Assembly (NCBI RefSeq): GCF_001306035.1
Contig: NZ_LGCM01000060.1
Coordinates: 1 to 64,000 of the forward strand
Source: Levilinea saccharolytica
GTDB lineage: Bacteria; Chloroflexota; Anaerolineae; Anaerolineales; Anaerolineaceae
Reading direction: 5' to 3'
Length of the DNA: 64,000 bases
A model generated the notes under the pieces. That model saw nothing but the letters and a program-made list of their open reading frames with translations, made no database searches and was not told where the DNA came from. Made by a program: the position numbers and the translations under genes. Positions 42,140 through 51,634 of this stretch are shown here, piece after piece. The first letter of the stretch is position 1; every line of letters begins with the position of its first letter.

Positions 42140-43747
42140 CTAGTCCACCACGTTAGCCCAGTCAATCGGTTCGCCGGTCAGGTAGCGGAAAGTCTGGCCG
42201 TACTGCTCTTTGCCGCTCTCGCTGAACACGTCGCGAATCGACCGCTGTTTGTAATCGTCCCAAACCCGCACCAAATGCCACGGGAAAGGCCGCGGGAAGT
42301 CAAAGAAGAAGCGGTACGCGTACGCCCAGGCTTGCTGCACCTGCTCGCGCGTCAGTTTAAACACCTCTGGCTTCTCTAAGACCTGCCCCAGGAGCTTAAA
42401 GTACGTCACCCAGGACTCGGGGTCGTGGGTAAAGCCGCGCCCGCGGTAATGGGTCTGACCAGCGGTGATCACCGGCACGCCGCTCATGGCCATTTCCAGG
42501 CCCACGGTGGTGGTGTACACCAGACCGGCGTTAGCCACCTCGATGATATCGTAGGTGTTCACCTTGTCTTTGGGCTTAATCAGGTGAATGTGCTCCGGCA
42601 AATGCGGCAGCACCGATTTCACCACGTCCACCATAGATTGCCCGTGGGTCAAGACCTCGCCGGGGTGCACGCGGATCACCAGCTGCACATCGCTGCGTCC
42701 GGCGAAATACTGCACCGTGCGGCTGATCCACTCGGCCATGCTCTTGCTGAACACCTGGCGGCCCAAAGTGAGACTATCGCCCAACACATTGGTAGCCAAC
42801 AGTACCACCGGGCGTTCATCCAGCCCCAGGGCCTGGCGGGCCTGTTCGCCGCCCTGCGCAGGGGTATCCTGCCACAGGCGGGCAAAATTTTCTACCAGCG
42901 AAGCCCGCGAGCGCGCCACAAACAGCGAGCGCAGGCGTTCCATCTGTTCTTCGGTCAAAGGCAGGTCGCGCCGCGCCTTCCACAGGCCGTCGGTCTCCTG
43001 CCGCATCACTTCCGCGTTCTGCCCCAGCCAAATGCGCTGGCGCTGATCGCCAAATTCATACGTCACCGCCGGGATCTTCATGGCGCGCGCCACGCGGTAC
43101 ACTACGCCCAATTCCTGAATGGTGCCGTTGGGCACAATCACCACATCCGGGCGGTTGGCGCTCAGCCAGGCCTGTGCCGCGCGGGCTGCATCCGCGTTGC
43201 GCTCCCAGCGCAGCTTGTAAACTTCGCTTTCGGGGTCCACATCTTCCACCTGCAGAGTGTACTGCGTGTCAAAAACGGTCACGCGTTCCACCAGATCGCG
43301 CATGCCCTCGCCCATCGGCTTGTAATTGGTACGCATATTCAAGAGCGACACCGACTCCATCACCGGCGCGGCCGCCTCCAGCACCTTGCGGGCATAGTAG
43401 TTCTGGCGGCGCAGGTCAAAGCGGTTGATCGGCGACTGCCATTCAGCATAAGGCAGAAAGCCCAAAGTCACCTTGTGGCCCTGCGAGGCCAGCGCCAGTC
43501 CCAGCAGCGCGGCATGCTCAATCCAATAATGCAGGGTGGCGAAAATGAACACATTCTTTCCCGCGGGTGCATTCTGCCGCAGCGCCGCCGCCTGCGCCAC
43601 CAGATCGGGCATGGCGTTTTGCAGATGGCGCAGCGAGAACCGGCTTTGGATTGGCTTTCCGCGCTGACGCACCAGCCAATACAACTCCGCAGTGAACGGA
43701 ATTTGCCCCAAAAGGTTCTTAATGCCTTCTTTACTGGAAAGAGCCAT
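42140..43747 (-). CDS. Capsule polysaccharide biosynthesis-type GT-B protein
   Basis: The protein has 535 residues without membrane segments. It has VVIVPNGTIQELG, VTYEFGDQRQRI, LVIRVHPGEVLTHG, KVNTYDIIEVANAGLVYTTT and VGLEMAMSGVPVI, resembling KpsC/KpsS-like capsule transferases. A paralogue lies at 21726-23330, with matching HP and Ser/Thr-rich motifs. It is next to the export ABC genes and may set the reducing-end or chain sugar. The ATG lies two bases after the Wzt stop. Confidence 0.65.
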   Translation of the reverse strand: MALSSKEGIKNLLGQIPFTAELYWLVRQRGKPIQSRFSLRHLQNAMPDLVAQAAALRQNAPAGKNVFIFATLHYWIEHAALLGLALASQGHKVTLGFLPYAEWQSPINRFDLRRQNYYARKVLEAAAPVMESVSLLNMRTNYKPMGEGMRDLVERVTVFDTQYTLQVEDVDPESEVYKLRWERNADAARAAQAWLSANRPDVVIVPNGTIQELGVVYRVARAMKIPAVTYEFGDQRQRIWLGQNAEVMRQETDGLWKARRDLPLTEEQMERLRSLFVARSRASLVENFARLWQDTPAQGGEQARQALGLDERPVVLLATNVLGDSLTLGRQVFSKSMAEWISRTVQYFAGRSDVQLVIRVHPGEVLTHGQSMVDVVKSVLPHLPEHIHLIKPKDKVNTYDIIEVANAGLVYTTTVGLEMAMSGVPVITAGQTHYRGRGFTHDPESWVTYFKLLGQVLEKPEVFKLTREQVQQAWAYAYRFFFDFPRPFPWHLVRVWDDYKQRSIRDVFSESGKEQYGQTFRYLTGEPIDWANVVD

Positions 43748-43749
43748 AC

Positions 43750-45006
43750 CTACACCACCTTAATGTGCCAATCTAATCGCGGGCGGACGGGGCCTAAGCG
43801 CAGTTCCGGCCACTGTGTGCCCGGCGCCCCAGCCGCGTCAACGTTGAACGTCAGAGCCTGTTCATCCTGAAAATAGCGACGCACCCGAAAAGAGCTGGCG
43901 TTCACCCCAATCACATAACGCCCCTCGTTCAAAAAGTCGGCGGGCAGCACGCACCGGCTGACATATTCCCCCGGCGCGCGCGTGGCGTAGCGTTCAAATT
44001 TTTCAGGATCATCCGTATCAAACGAGGTCAGAATATACTCGCCCCGTGTGCTCATCAAATAAATGCCCACCCGCAGCCCCTGCACCGGCGCGTTCAGCCG
44101 GTAGGCAATTTCCAGGGTGATGGGTTCGCGCGAGCGCACCGTGTCTGCAATGGCCCCCGCCGGGTTGCACACACGCACCGCCAGCGGACGGAACGGCTCC
44201 GCACTGGCTGGGATCTCATCCTCGCGCCATTCGCGCACGCCTTCCTGCGAAAAGCCCTGCGACAGGTAAAAATCCACGGCTTCTGTAGTCGGCGCGCGCA
44301 TCACCAGCCGCCCCTTATCAATCACCAGTGTCTCTTGGGTCAGGCGCAGCACCGCCGACATGTTGTGGCTGACAAACAGCACCGTGCGCCCCTGCTGGGC
44401 CACGTCGCTCATCTTGCCCAGGCACTTGCGCTGAAATTCGGCGTCGCCCACGGCCAGCACTTCGTCCACCACCAAAATCTCCGGCTCCAAATGCGCCGCC
44501 ACAGCAAAGGCCAGGCGCAGGTACATGCCCGAAGAATAGCGCTTCACGGGGGTGTCAATAAATTGCTCCACCTCCGCAAACTGCACAATCTCATCAAATT
44601 TGCTGGCAATTTCGGCCCGTTTCATGCCCAAAATCGCCCCGTTCAAAAAGATGTTCTCGCGCCCGCTCAATTCGGGGTGAAAGCCCGTGCCCACTTCCAG
44701 CAAGGACCCCACCCGCCCGCGGATTTCAGCGGCCCCTTCGCTGGGGTCGGTGACGCGCGAGAGCAGCTTCAGCAGGGTGCTTTTGCCTGCCCCGTTGCGC
44801 CCGATCACGCCCAGCACCTGCCCCTGCTGCACCTCGAAGCTCACATTGCGCAGCGCCCAGAATTTCTTGCCGCTTTCGGCCGAGGGTTCGCGCCGCCCCG
44901 AAAACATCTCGCCCAGGGCGTCGCGCAGGGTCTGATAATTCGTCCCGCTCGTCCCCAGCCGGTACTGTTTGCCCAGATTTTCCACTCGAATGGCCAGATC
45001 GCTCAT
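43750..45006 (-). CDS. wzt: Polysaccharide ABC exporter ATPase (Wzt-type) with C-terminal glycan-binding-like domain
   Basis: A 418-residue ABC ATPase. Walker A is GRNGAGKST at 69-77, the signature region YSSGMYLRL at 158-166, Walker B ILVVDE at 177-182, and the switch His at 214 in VSHN. Residues about 265-418 form an extra beta-rich domain, placed like the Wzt-C domain that recognises the capped end of the exported glycan. It works with the permease just upstream. AAGGAGG precedes the ATG. Together they mark an ABC-dependent export route instead of a Wzx/Wzy route. Confidence 0.9.
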   Translation of the reverse strand: MSDLAIRVENLGKQYRLGTSGTNYQTLRDALGEMFSGRREPSAESGKKFWALRNVSFEVQQGQVLGVIGRNGAGKSTLLKLLSRVTDPSEGAAEIRGRVGSLLEVGTGFHPELSGRENIFLNGAILGMKRAEIASKFDEIVQFAEVEQFIDTPVKRYSSGMYLRLAFAVAAHLEPEILVVDEVLAVGDAEFQRKCLGKMSDVAQQGRTVLFVSHNMSAVLRLTQETLVIDKGRLVMRAPTTEAVDFYLSQGFSQEGVREWREDEIPASAEPFRPLAVRVCNPAGAIADTVRSREPITLEIAYRLNAPVQGLRVGIYLMSTRGEYILTSFDTDDPEKFERYATRAPGEYVSRCVLPADFLNEGRYVIGVNASSFRVRRYFQDEQALTFNVDAAGAPGTQWPELRLGPVRPRLDWHIKVV

Positions 45007-45018
45007 GCCGCCGCCTCC

Positions 45019-45870
45019 TTACACCATATCCGCAAACTGGCGTTCCATGCGGCGGAAGAAGATCAGCCCGCTCACCAGCAGCAGCAGCGACACCAGCACC
45101 GAAACCCACATCATCGGCCCCGGCGCGCCGCTTTCCATGCCCAGCAGCGCCCAGCGGAAGCCGTTCACCACCCCCACCATGGGGTTCAGCGCGTACAGAA
45201 TCCGCCAGCTTTCCGGAACCAGACTGCTGCCGTAAGCGATGGGCGTGATCAGCAGCCAGAATTGCGACAAAAACGGCGTGATGTAATTGATGTCGCGGTA
45301 CATCACGTTCAGCGCCGCCAGCCACAGGCCCACCCCCAAAGCGGTGATGAGAGTCAGCAGCAGGAAGAAAATCACCGGCCAAACCGGCCCCGCCAGCGGC
45401 GTGCCAAAATACAGCATAATCCCCGCCAGCACCACGCTGGCGATCAAAAAGTCCACCACCCCCGCCAGGATGGAAGCCATCGGCAGAATCACCCGCGGGA
45501 AATAGATCTTGGTGATCATGTGGCGGTTGTTCACCAGCGAATGGCTGGCCACGGTCAGCGCCGTGGCAAACAGCTCCCAGGGCAGCAAACCGGTGTATGC
45601 AAACACCGGGTAGGGCAAATTCTCAGAAGGCACCTTGCCCAGCTCGCCGAAGAAAATGCTGAACACCACCATGGTCATGAACGGCCGCAGTACCGCCCAC
45701 AACGCCCCCAACAAGGTTTGCTTGTAGCGAACCTTGAGGTCGCGCCAGGTCAGGAAATAGATCAATTCCCGATACTGCCACAAATCGCGCAAATTTAAGG
45801 AAAACCAGCCGCGCGGCGGGCGTAAATGGACTACGGGAACATCGTTTGCAGAGGGTGTTATGGCTTTCAT
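45019..45870 (-). CDS. wzm: Polysaccharide ABC exporter permease (Wzm-type)
   Basis: A 283-residue ABC-2 permease with six predicted helices. The ATG at 45870 is preceded by AGGA and lies 20 bases after the fcl stop; earlier starts would overlap that gene. Family features are LTWRDLKVRYKQTLLGALW near the first helix, LPWELFATAL and MYRDINYITPFL. It is paired with the ATPase gene 12 bases downstream. Together they export an undecaprenyl-linked polysaccharide across the inner membrane. Confidence 0.9.
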   Translation of the reverse strand: MKAITPSANDVPVVHLRPPRGWFSLNLRDLWQYRELIYFLTWRDLKVRYKQTLLGALWAVLRPFMTMVVFSIFFGELGKVPSENLPYPVFAYTGLLPWELFATALTVASHSLVNNRHMITKIYFPRVILPMASILAGVVDFLIASVVLAGIMLYFGTPLAGPVWPVIFFLLLTLITALGVGLWLAALNVMYRDINYITPFLSQFWLLITPIAYGSSLVPESWRILYALNPMVGVVNGFRWALLGMESGAPGPMMWVSVLVSLLLLVSGLIFFRRMERQFADMV

Positions 45871-45890
45871 GCCGATCCTATCGCAATGTC

Positions 45891-47337
<1,447 letters not shown>

Positions 47338-47350
47338 AGTCCCTTTCAAT

Positions 47351-47365
47351 ATTCAACGGCTGAAT
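47351..47365. promoter_or_regulatory. Candidate operator palindrome
   Basis: ATTCA (47351-47355) and TGAAT (47361-47365) are inverted repeats with a 5-base spacer. They overlap the -10 box and the predicted transcription start of the minus-strand EPS promoter. A winged-helix dimer encoded by the first gene could bind there. Seen in sequence; binding is inference. Confidence 0.4.
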
Positions 47366-47392
47366 TATAAAACCGCCCGCCGAATTGGTCAA
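47364..47392 (-). promoter_or_regulatory. Near-consensus sigma70 promoter of the polysaccharide locus
   Basis: On the minus strand TTGACC (47387-47392) and TATAAT (47364-47369) are separated by exactly 17 bases, one mismatch from consensus in the -35 box. The predicted start is near 47357, about 20 bases before the regulator's ATG. No comparable promoter was recognised inside the following 37.5 kb. Confidence 0.8.
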
Positions 47393-47432
47393 GGGACGCC
47401 CCCGCCTGTGAGGTTAAAAATGGGTTAACGTT

Positions 47433-49346
47433 TTACTGCCCGCCCCCGTCCGGCGCCAGCACCTCCCAGCGCCGCACCGTGTAAAAATTGCGCCAGCCCA
47501 GCCCAGGGGTGTTGATTTTGGCCGCGCACACCGCCGCCAGCCCGCGCGGCGGCAGGTCTTCGCCCGTCACCACCAGCCAAACCATGCCCCCGCGGTTCAG
47601 GTCGTTGGCCTGCACCAGGCTGAAAGGAACCGGCAGCTCGGCCAAATCGCCGTAAAAATCCGTCGCCAGGGTGCGGCTTCCGCGCTCAAACAAGCTCTCG
47701 TGCACCCGCGGCAGCCAAGCGGCGCCCGCGGCCTCGTCTGCTATCACCTGCACCGTGGAGCCAGCCGCATGATGGAACACAAAGCCTTTTTCCCCCTGCG
47801 CGCACTGCGGAGCCGCCGCCGTGCTGGGCTGCGCCAGGGCAAAGACCGCCAGCGCCCCCACACAGCTCCACGCGCTCACCACCCCCGCCCAACCCCACAG
47901 CAGCCCGCGCGGCGTATCTGCCTCAGCCGCCAACCAGCCGTCCAGCACTTTCAGGCGTAAGCGCGTGCCCACTTCCCACACCCCCAGGGCGGGCAAAGTC
48001 ACCAGCAGGGGCAGGCTGGCCGCGTAAGCGCGCATGCGCCCAGCATCTACCGGCGGCACAAAGGGCACCGAAAGCAGCAGGCCTGCCAGCCCAAACGCCA
48101 GCAGCCCCACCCAGGCCTCTCGCCGCCGCCGGATCATCCCCCACAGACCCGCTGCGCTGAGCGCGTACAGACCCCAAATCATCACGCGAACGCTCAAGCG
48201 TGTTTCCAGGTTCAATTGGCTGTCCACAAAGCCGAACACACCTTCGCGGTCTGGCCGGAAGAAGTCGCCCCAGGCTCGGAGCGCCCCCGTCAGGGTATCC
48301 TGCGGGCGGGTGCGCATACGCTCCAGCGCCAGGGCATAGATCTCCTGCGAACGCTGCGGCTCATCCAGTTTGGCCACCTGCGGGGCGTCCGCCTCAATCT
48401 GCTGCCAGCCTTTGCCCCCCGCCGCCAGCCCGTAGAGGGTGTCGGCAAAATTGGCAAAGGCCACCCCGCCTGGGGCGCTGAGGGTTTTCACCAGCAGCAG
48501 GTTGGCCCCAAAGGCCAGCCCCACCGCCGCCAACCCCAAAGCCGCCCGTCCCAAAATGCGCGGCCAGCCCTTTACCCCCCACACCCCCAGCCACACCACC
48601 CACAGCGCCAGGGTAAAGAAGGCCCCCGCGCGCGCATTGAGCGCCAGCGCCGAAAGGGCCAGCCCCGCCGCGATCGTCCACAAGCGGCCTTCCGCCGCCC
48701 CGCGCCACAGCAGCCCCCATCCCAAAGCCCCCAGCGCCAGCCCCAGGCTCTCGGTCATGGTGGTTCCAGTAAAGCGGCGGCTGAACAGGAACAGCCCTAC
48801 CAGCACTACCGCCCCGGCCAGACTGCCGTGGGTGCGCGCCATCTCCCGCGCCGCCAGCCAGCAGCTGACGGCCGTCACCAGGGCGGTCAGCGCCAGGGCC
48901 GCCTGCAAGTTGCGCCCGCTCAAGGCCAGCGCCCCCGCCAAAAATGCTGGAAACAGCGGCCGGCGCGCCGAAAAAGACGAAAGCAGATCCCCCTCGGTCA
49001 CGCGCAGCGCGTCGCGGTAATACACCTGTGCATCGCTGTAGGGCAGCAGCCCCCCCACCGTGTACGATTCGCTTGCCCCGCTGGCCCACAGCCCCGCCAG
49101 CGGCAGACAAAACAGCACCAGGGTCAGCCCCAGAGCCGCGCTTTGCCCCCACCCGCCCCGCAGCCGGAAAGCCAGCGTCAGCAAAATCAGCGCGGCTGGC
49201 ACGACCAGGGTCAAGTCATAGCGCGCGCTCAGCCCCACCACCCGCGGCAGCGGGGTGGTTAACACCCAAACCGCCGCGGCCAGCGCCGCGCTCATCCCCG
49301 CCAGCCAGCTCAGCCAACTCATTTTGCCTGCGTCTGCCTTGTGCAA
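47433..49346 (-). CDS. GT-C-like polytopic membrane protein
   Basis: A 637-residue protein with about twelve hydrophobic helices. A TTG start at 49346 is preferred for its AGGGAG site eight bases upstream; an ATG lies at 49322. The first large outer loop holds LLPYSDAQVYYRDALRV, an acidic motif of GT-C type, then RRPLFPAFLAG. A soluble tail of about 120 residues follows the last helix. It reads toward the EPS promoter region, and no terminator separates it from that operon, so it may add to its transcription. Role: probable lipid-sugar-dependent glycosyltransferase. Confidence 0.65.
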   Translation of the reverse strand: MHKADAGKMSWLSWLAGMSAALAAAVWVLTTPLPRVVGLSARYDLTLVVPAALILLTLAFRLRGGWGQSAALGLTLVLFCLPLAGLWASGASESYTVGGLLPYSDAQVYYRDALRVTEGDLLSSFSARRPLFPAFLAGALALSGRNLQAALALTALVTAVSCWLAAREMARTHGSLAGAVVLVGLFLFSRRFTGTTMTESLGLALGALGWGLLWRGAAEGRLWTIAAGLALSALALNARAGAFFTLALWVVWLGVWGVKGWPRILGRAALGLAAVGLAFGANLLLVKTLSAPGGVAFANFADTLYGLAAGGKGWQQIEADAPQVAKLDEPQRSQEIYALALERMRTRPQDTLTGALRAWGDFFRPDREGVFGFVDSQLNLETRLSVRVMIWGLYALSAAGLWGMIRRRREAWVGLLAFGLAGLLLSVPFVPPVDAGRMRAYAASLPLLVTLPALGVWEVGTRLRLKVLDGWLAAEADTPRGLLWGWAGVVSAWSCVGALAVFALAQPSTAAAPQCAQGEKGFVFHHAAGSTVQVIADEAAGAAWLPRVHESLFERGSRTLATDFYGDLAELPVPFSLVQANDLNRGGMVWLVVTGEDLPPRGLAAVCAAKINTPGLGWRNFYTVRRWEVLAPDGGGQ

Positions 49347-49380
49347 ATTTCAGCTCCCTCTGCCCGCGTAGATGCAGACC

Positions 49381-49386
49381 ATTATA
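49381..49386 (-). promoter_or_regulatory. Possible -10 box for the GT-C gene at 47433-49346
   Basis: TATAAT on the minus strand lies 35 bases before the TTG start. The best -35 candidate, TTGCCG (49402-49407), is only 15 bases away, so the promoter is uncertain. It lies directly beyond the serA terminator. Confidence 0.4.
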
Positions 49387-49405
49387 CCCTCTCCCCTGGA
49401 TCGGC

Positions 49406-49440
49406 AAAAAGGATCCCCTCCCGCAGGTGGGGAGGGGATC
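49406..49440 (-). terminator. Rho-independent terminator after serA
   Basis: A perfect 11-bp stem (49412-49422 with 49430-49440) has a 7-base loop and is followed on the minus strand by CTTTTT (from 49411 to 49406). It lies 27 bases after the serA stop codon. This separates serC-serA from the GT-C gene and glycan locus. Confidence 0.9.
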
Positions 49441-49466
49441 AACAATCCGTTGACAGCCGTTAACGC

Positions 49467-50390
49467 TTACTTGTTCACCTGGAAGCGCTTGTCGCCCTTC
49501 ACAATGAAGTCGCGAATCTGCTCCGCAGCGGCGATGCCGGCGTTGGTGTTGGCTTCTTCCGTCTGCGCGCCCATCTTCTTGGCCGTGAACAGGAAGCGCC
49601 CGGGGTACTTGGCTTCAATGTCCGCTTTGCAGATCGGGGCCACGTCCGACAGGTACACAAAGTCGGGGCGCTCTTCGAACACGCGCAGCAAATCTTCTTC
49701 GTGGATCACTTCCGCGCGCGCGGTGTTCACCAGCGTGGCGCCCTTAGGCATGCGCGAAAGCAGCGCGTGGTTAATGCTCAGTTTGGTCTTGGCGTTGGCC
49801 GGCATGTGCAGCGACACATACTGGCACTTCTCATACAGTTCTTCTGCCGAAGCCACCGGCGTGACGCCCTCTTTGGCGATGTCTTCCGCCGAGAGGAAGG
49901 GATCATAGGCAAACAGCTGCATGCCAAAGCCCTTGGCAATCGCCGCCATGCATTTGCCCACGTAGCCAAAGGCATGCAGGCCCAGGGTCTTGCCGCGCAG
50001 CTCAAAACCGCTCTTGCCCGCGAAACCGCCGCGCGCCTGATACAGCATCATCTCAAACGCCAGCTCAGCCACCGCGTTGGAATTCTGCCCGGGGGTGTTC
50101 ATCACCACCACACCGTGCTTCGTGGCCGCTTCCAGGTCAATGTTGTCAAAGCCTGCCCCGGCCCGCACCACGATCTTCAGCTGCTTGGCCGCGTCCAACA
50201 CCTCAGCCGTCACCAGGTCGCTGCGCACGATCAGCGCATCCGCGTCAGCCACCGCCGCCAGGAACTGCGACACTTCCGTGTATTTCTCCAGCAGCGCCAG
50301 CTCAAACCCGGCCGCTTCCACCACTTTGCGAATGCCTGCCACCGCCACTTTGGCGAACGGCTTATCGGTTGCAACCAAAACTTTGGTCAT
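49467..50390 (-). CDS. serA: D-3-phosphoglycerate dehydrogenase, short form
   Basis: A 307-residue enzyme, NAD-dependent, first step of serine synthesis from 3-phosphoglycerate. It lacks the C-terminal ACT regulatory domain. The cofactor loop reads GLHAFGYVG (137-145), and Arg225 in NTARAEV is present. In the place of the usual catalytic His motif (xxPHIGxxT) it has KKMGAQTEEA with Lys271/Lys272. This variant is recalled from Bacteroidetes-type and some protist phosphoglycerate dehydrogenases. It pairs with serC 36 bases upstream, which supports the assignment over other hydroxyacid dehydrogenases. Confidence 0.88.
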   Translation of the reverse strand: MTKVLVATDKPFAKVAVAGIRKVVEAAGFELALLEKYTEVSQFLAAVADADALIVRSDLVTAEVLDAAKQLKIVVRAGAGFDNIDLEAATKHGVVVMNTPGQNSNAVAELAFEMMLYQARGGFAGKSGFELRGKTLGLHAFGYVGKCMAAIAKGFGMQLFAYDPFLSAEDIAKEGVTPVASAEELYEKCQYVSLHMPANAKTKLSINHALLSRMPKGATLVNTARAEVIHEEDLLRVFEERPDFVYLSDVAPICKADIEAKYPGRFLFTAKKMGAQTEEANTNAGIAAAEQIRDFIVKGDKRFQVNK

Positions 50391-50426
50391 CTCTGCACCT
50401 TTCCTGAAAAGCCCGGTTTCCCAGGG

Positions 50427-51494
50427 TTAGTGAGACGCCTCAAATTCGCGCATGGCATCCACCAGCGCCTGGACGCTTTCCAACGGCAGGGCGTTATACA
50501 GCGACGCGCGGAAGCCGCCCACCGAGCGGTGGCCCTTGATCCCAACCAGGCCCTTGCTGGAGGCAAACGAGATGAATTCCGCTTCCAATTCTTTGTAGCC
50601 TTCCGCCATCACAAAGCACACATTCATGCGCGAGCGGTCTTCCTTCGCCGCAGTGCCCACGAAGCACTTGTTGCGGTCAATTTCAGCATAGAGCAGTTCG
50701 GACTTGGCCGCGTTGACCTTGTCCATGGCCACCAAACCGCCGTTGTTCTTCAGCCACTGCAGGGTGAGCATGCAGGCATACACATTCACCACCGGCGGGG
50801 TGTTGAACATCGAGTTGCTCTTGATGTGCGTGCGGTAATCCACCATCTTCGGCATCTTGCGGGTCATTTTGCCCAAGAGGTCTTCGCGCACGATCACCAG
50901 CGTCACGCCCGCCGGGCCCAGGTTCTTCTGCGCGCCGGCGTAGATCAAACCGTATTTGGCCACGTCCACCGGCCGGCTGAAGATGTCCGAAGACATATCC
51001 GCCACCAGTGTCACCGGCGAATCCAGGTCGGTCATGATTTCGGTGCCGTAGATGGTGTTGTTGGTGGTGATATGGAAATAATCCACATCGGTGGGGATCA
51101 CGTATCCCTTGGGAACATAGCTGAAGTTCTTATCTTCCGAAGAAGCCACAATCACGACCTCGCCAAACAGTTCAGCTTCCTTGGCGGCTTTCGTGGCCCA
51201 TTCGCCGGTCTTTAAATAGGCGGCTTTCTTCTCCAACAGATTGTAGGGTACATGGAAGAACTGTGTGCTGGCCCCGCCGCCCACAAAGAGCACGGCGTAA
51301 CCTTCCGGCACACCCAGAACTTCCTTGACCAATGCCACGGCGTCGTTCATCACCGCATCGAACTCTTTGCCGCGGTGAGAAACTTCCAGAATTGAGAGGC
51401 CAGTGCCCATGAAATCTTTGATCGCTGCAGCCGTGCCGTCAATCGTGTATTGAGGAAGAATGGATGGTCCCGGGTTAAAATTGTGTTTTTTCAT
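50427..51494 (-). CDS. serC: Phosphoserine aminotransferase
   Basis: A 355-residue PLP enzyme converting 3-phosphohydroxypyruvate and glutamate to phosphoserine. [10 protein letters not shown] at the N-terminus is the SerC hallmark, with [17 protein letters not shown] and the PLP Lys190 in [18 protein letters not shown] lies seven bases before the ATG at 51494. It is followed by serA in the same operon. A serB phosphatase is not in the window. Confidence 0.93.
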   Translation of the reverse strand: MKKHNFNPGPSILPQYTIDGTAAAIKDFMGTGLSILEVSHRGKEFDAVMNDAVALVKEVLGVPEGYAVLFVGGGASTQFFHVPYNLLEKKAAYLKTGEWATKAAKEAELFGEVVIVASSEDKNFSYVPKGYVIPTDVDYFHITTNNTIYGTEIMTDLDSPVTLVADMSSDIFSRPVDVAKYGLIYAGAQKNLGPAGVTLVIVREDLLGKMTRKMPKMVDYRTHIKSNSMFNTPPVVNVYACMLTLQWLKNNGGLVAMDKVNAAKSELLYAEIDRNKCFVGTAAKEDRSRMNVCFVMAEGYKELEAEFISFASSKGLVGIKGHRSVGGFRASLYNALPLESVQALVDAMREFEASH

Positions 51495-51573
51495 CGTCAC
51501 TCCTTGTCCTTTTTGATGGAAGATGGTTGAGCAGCCAAAACTCACCCAATGTTGGATTTGGGGGTATAGGATG

Positions 51574-51579
51574 ATTATA
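51574..51579 (-). promoter_or_regulatory. Possible -10 box for serC-serA
   Basis: TATAAT on the minus strand lies 79 bases before the serC ATG. No matching -35 box is clear at 16-18 bases. The 51495-51634 gap otherwise shows nothing recognisable, including no clear terminator for the gene at 51635-54412. Confidence 0.35.
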
Positions 51580-51634
51580 TGTCAGACCAATAGCGTCCTC
51601 ATAGTGAAAGATAGCACATGATTAATAACTTTCG

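Noticed and set aside
42140-43747. Assignment as UDP-GlcNAc 2-epimerase, suggested by GT-B-like motifs near nonulosonic genes
   Set aside because: The motifs fit capsule transferases better, and the paralogue at 21726-23330 also lacks epimerase hallmarks.
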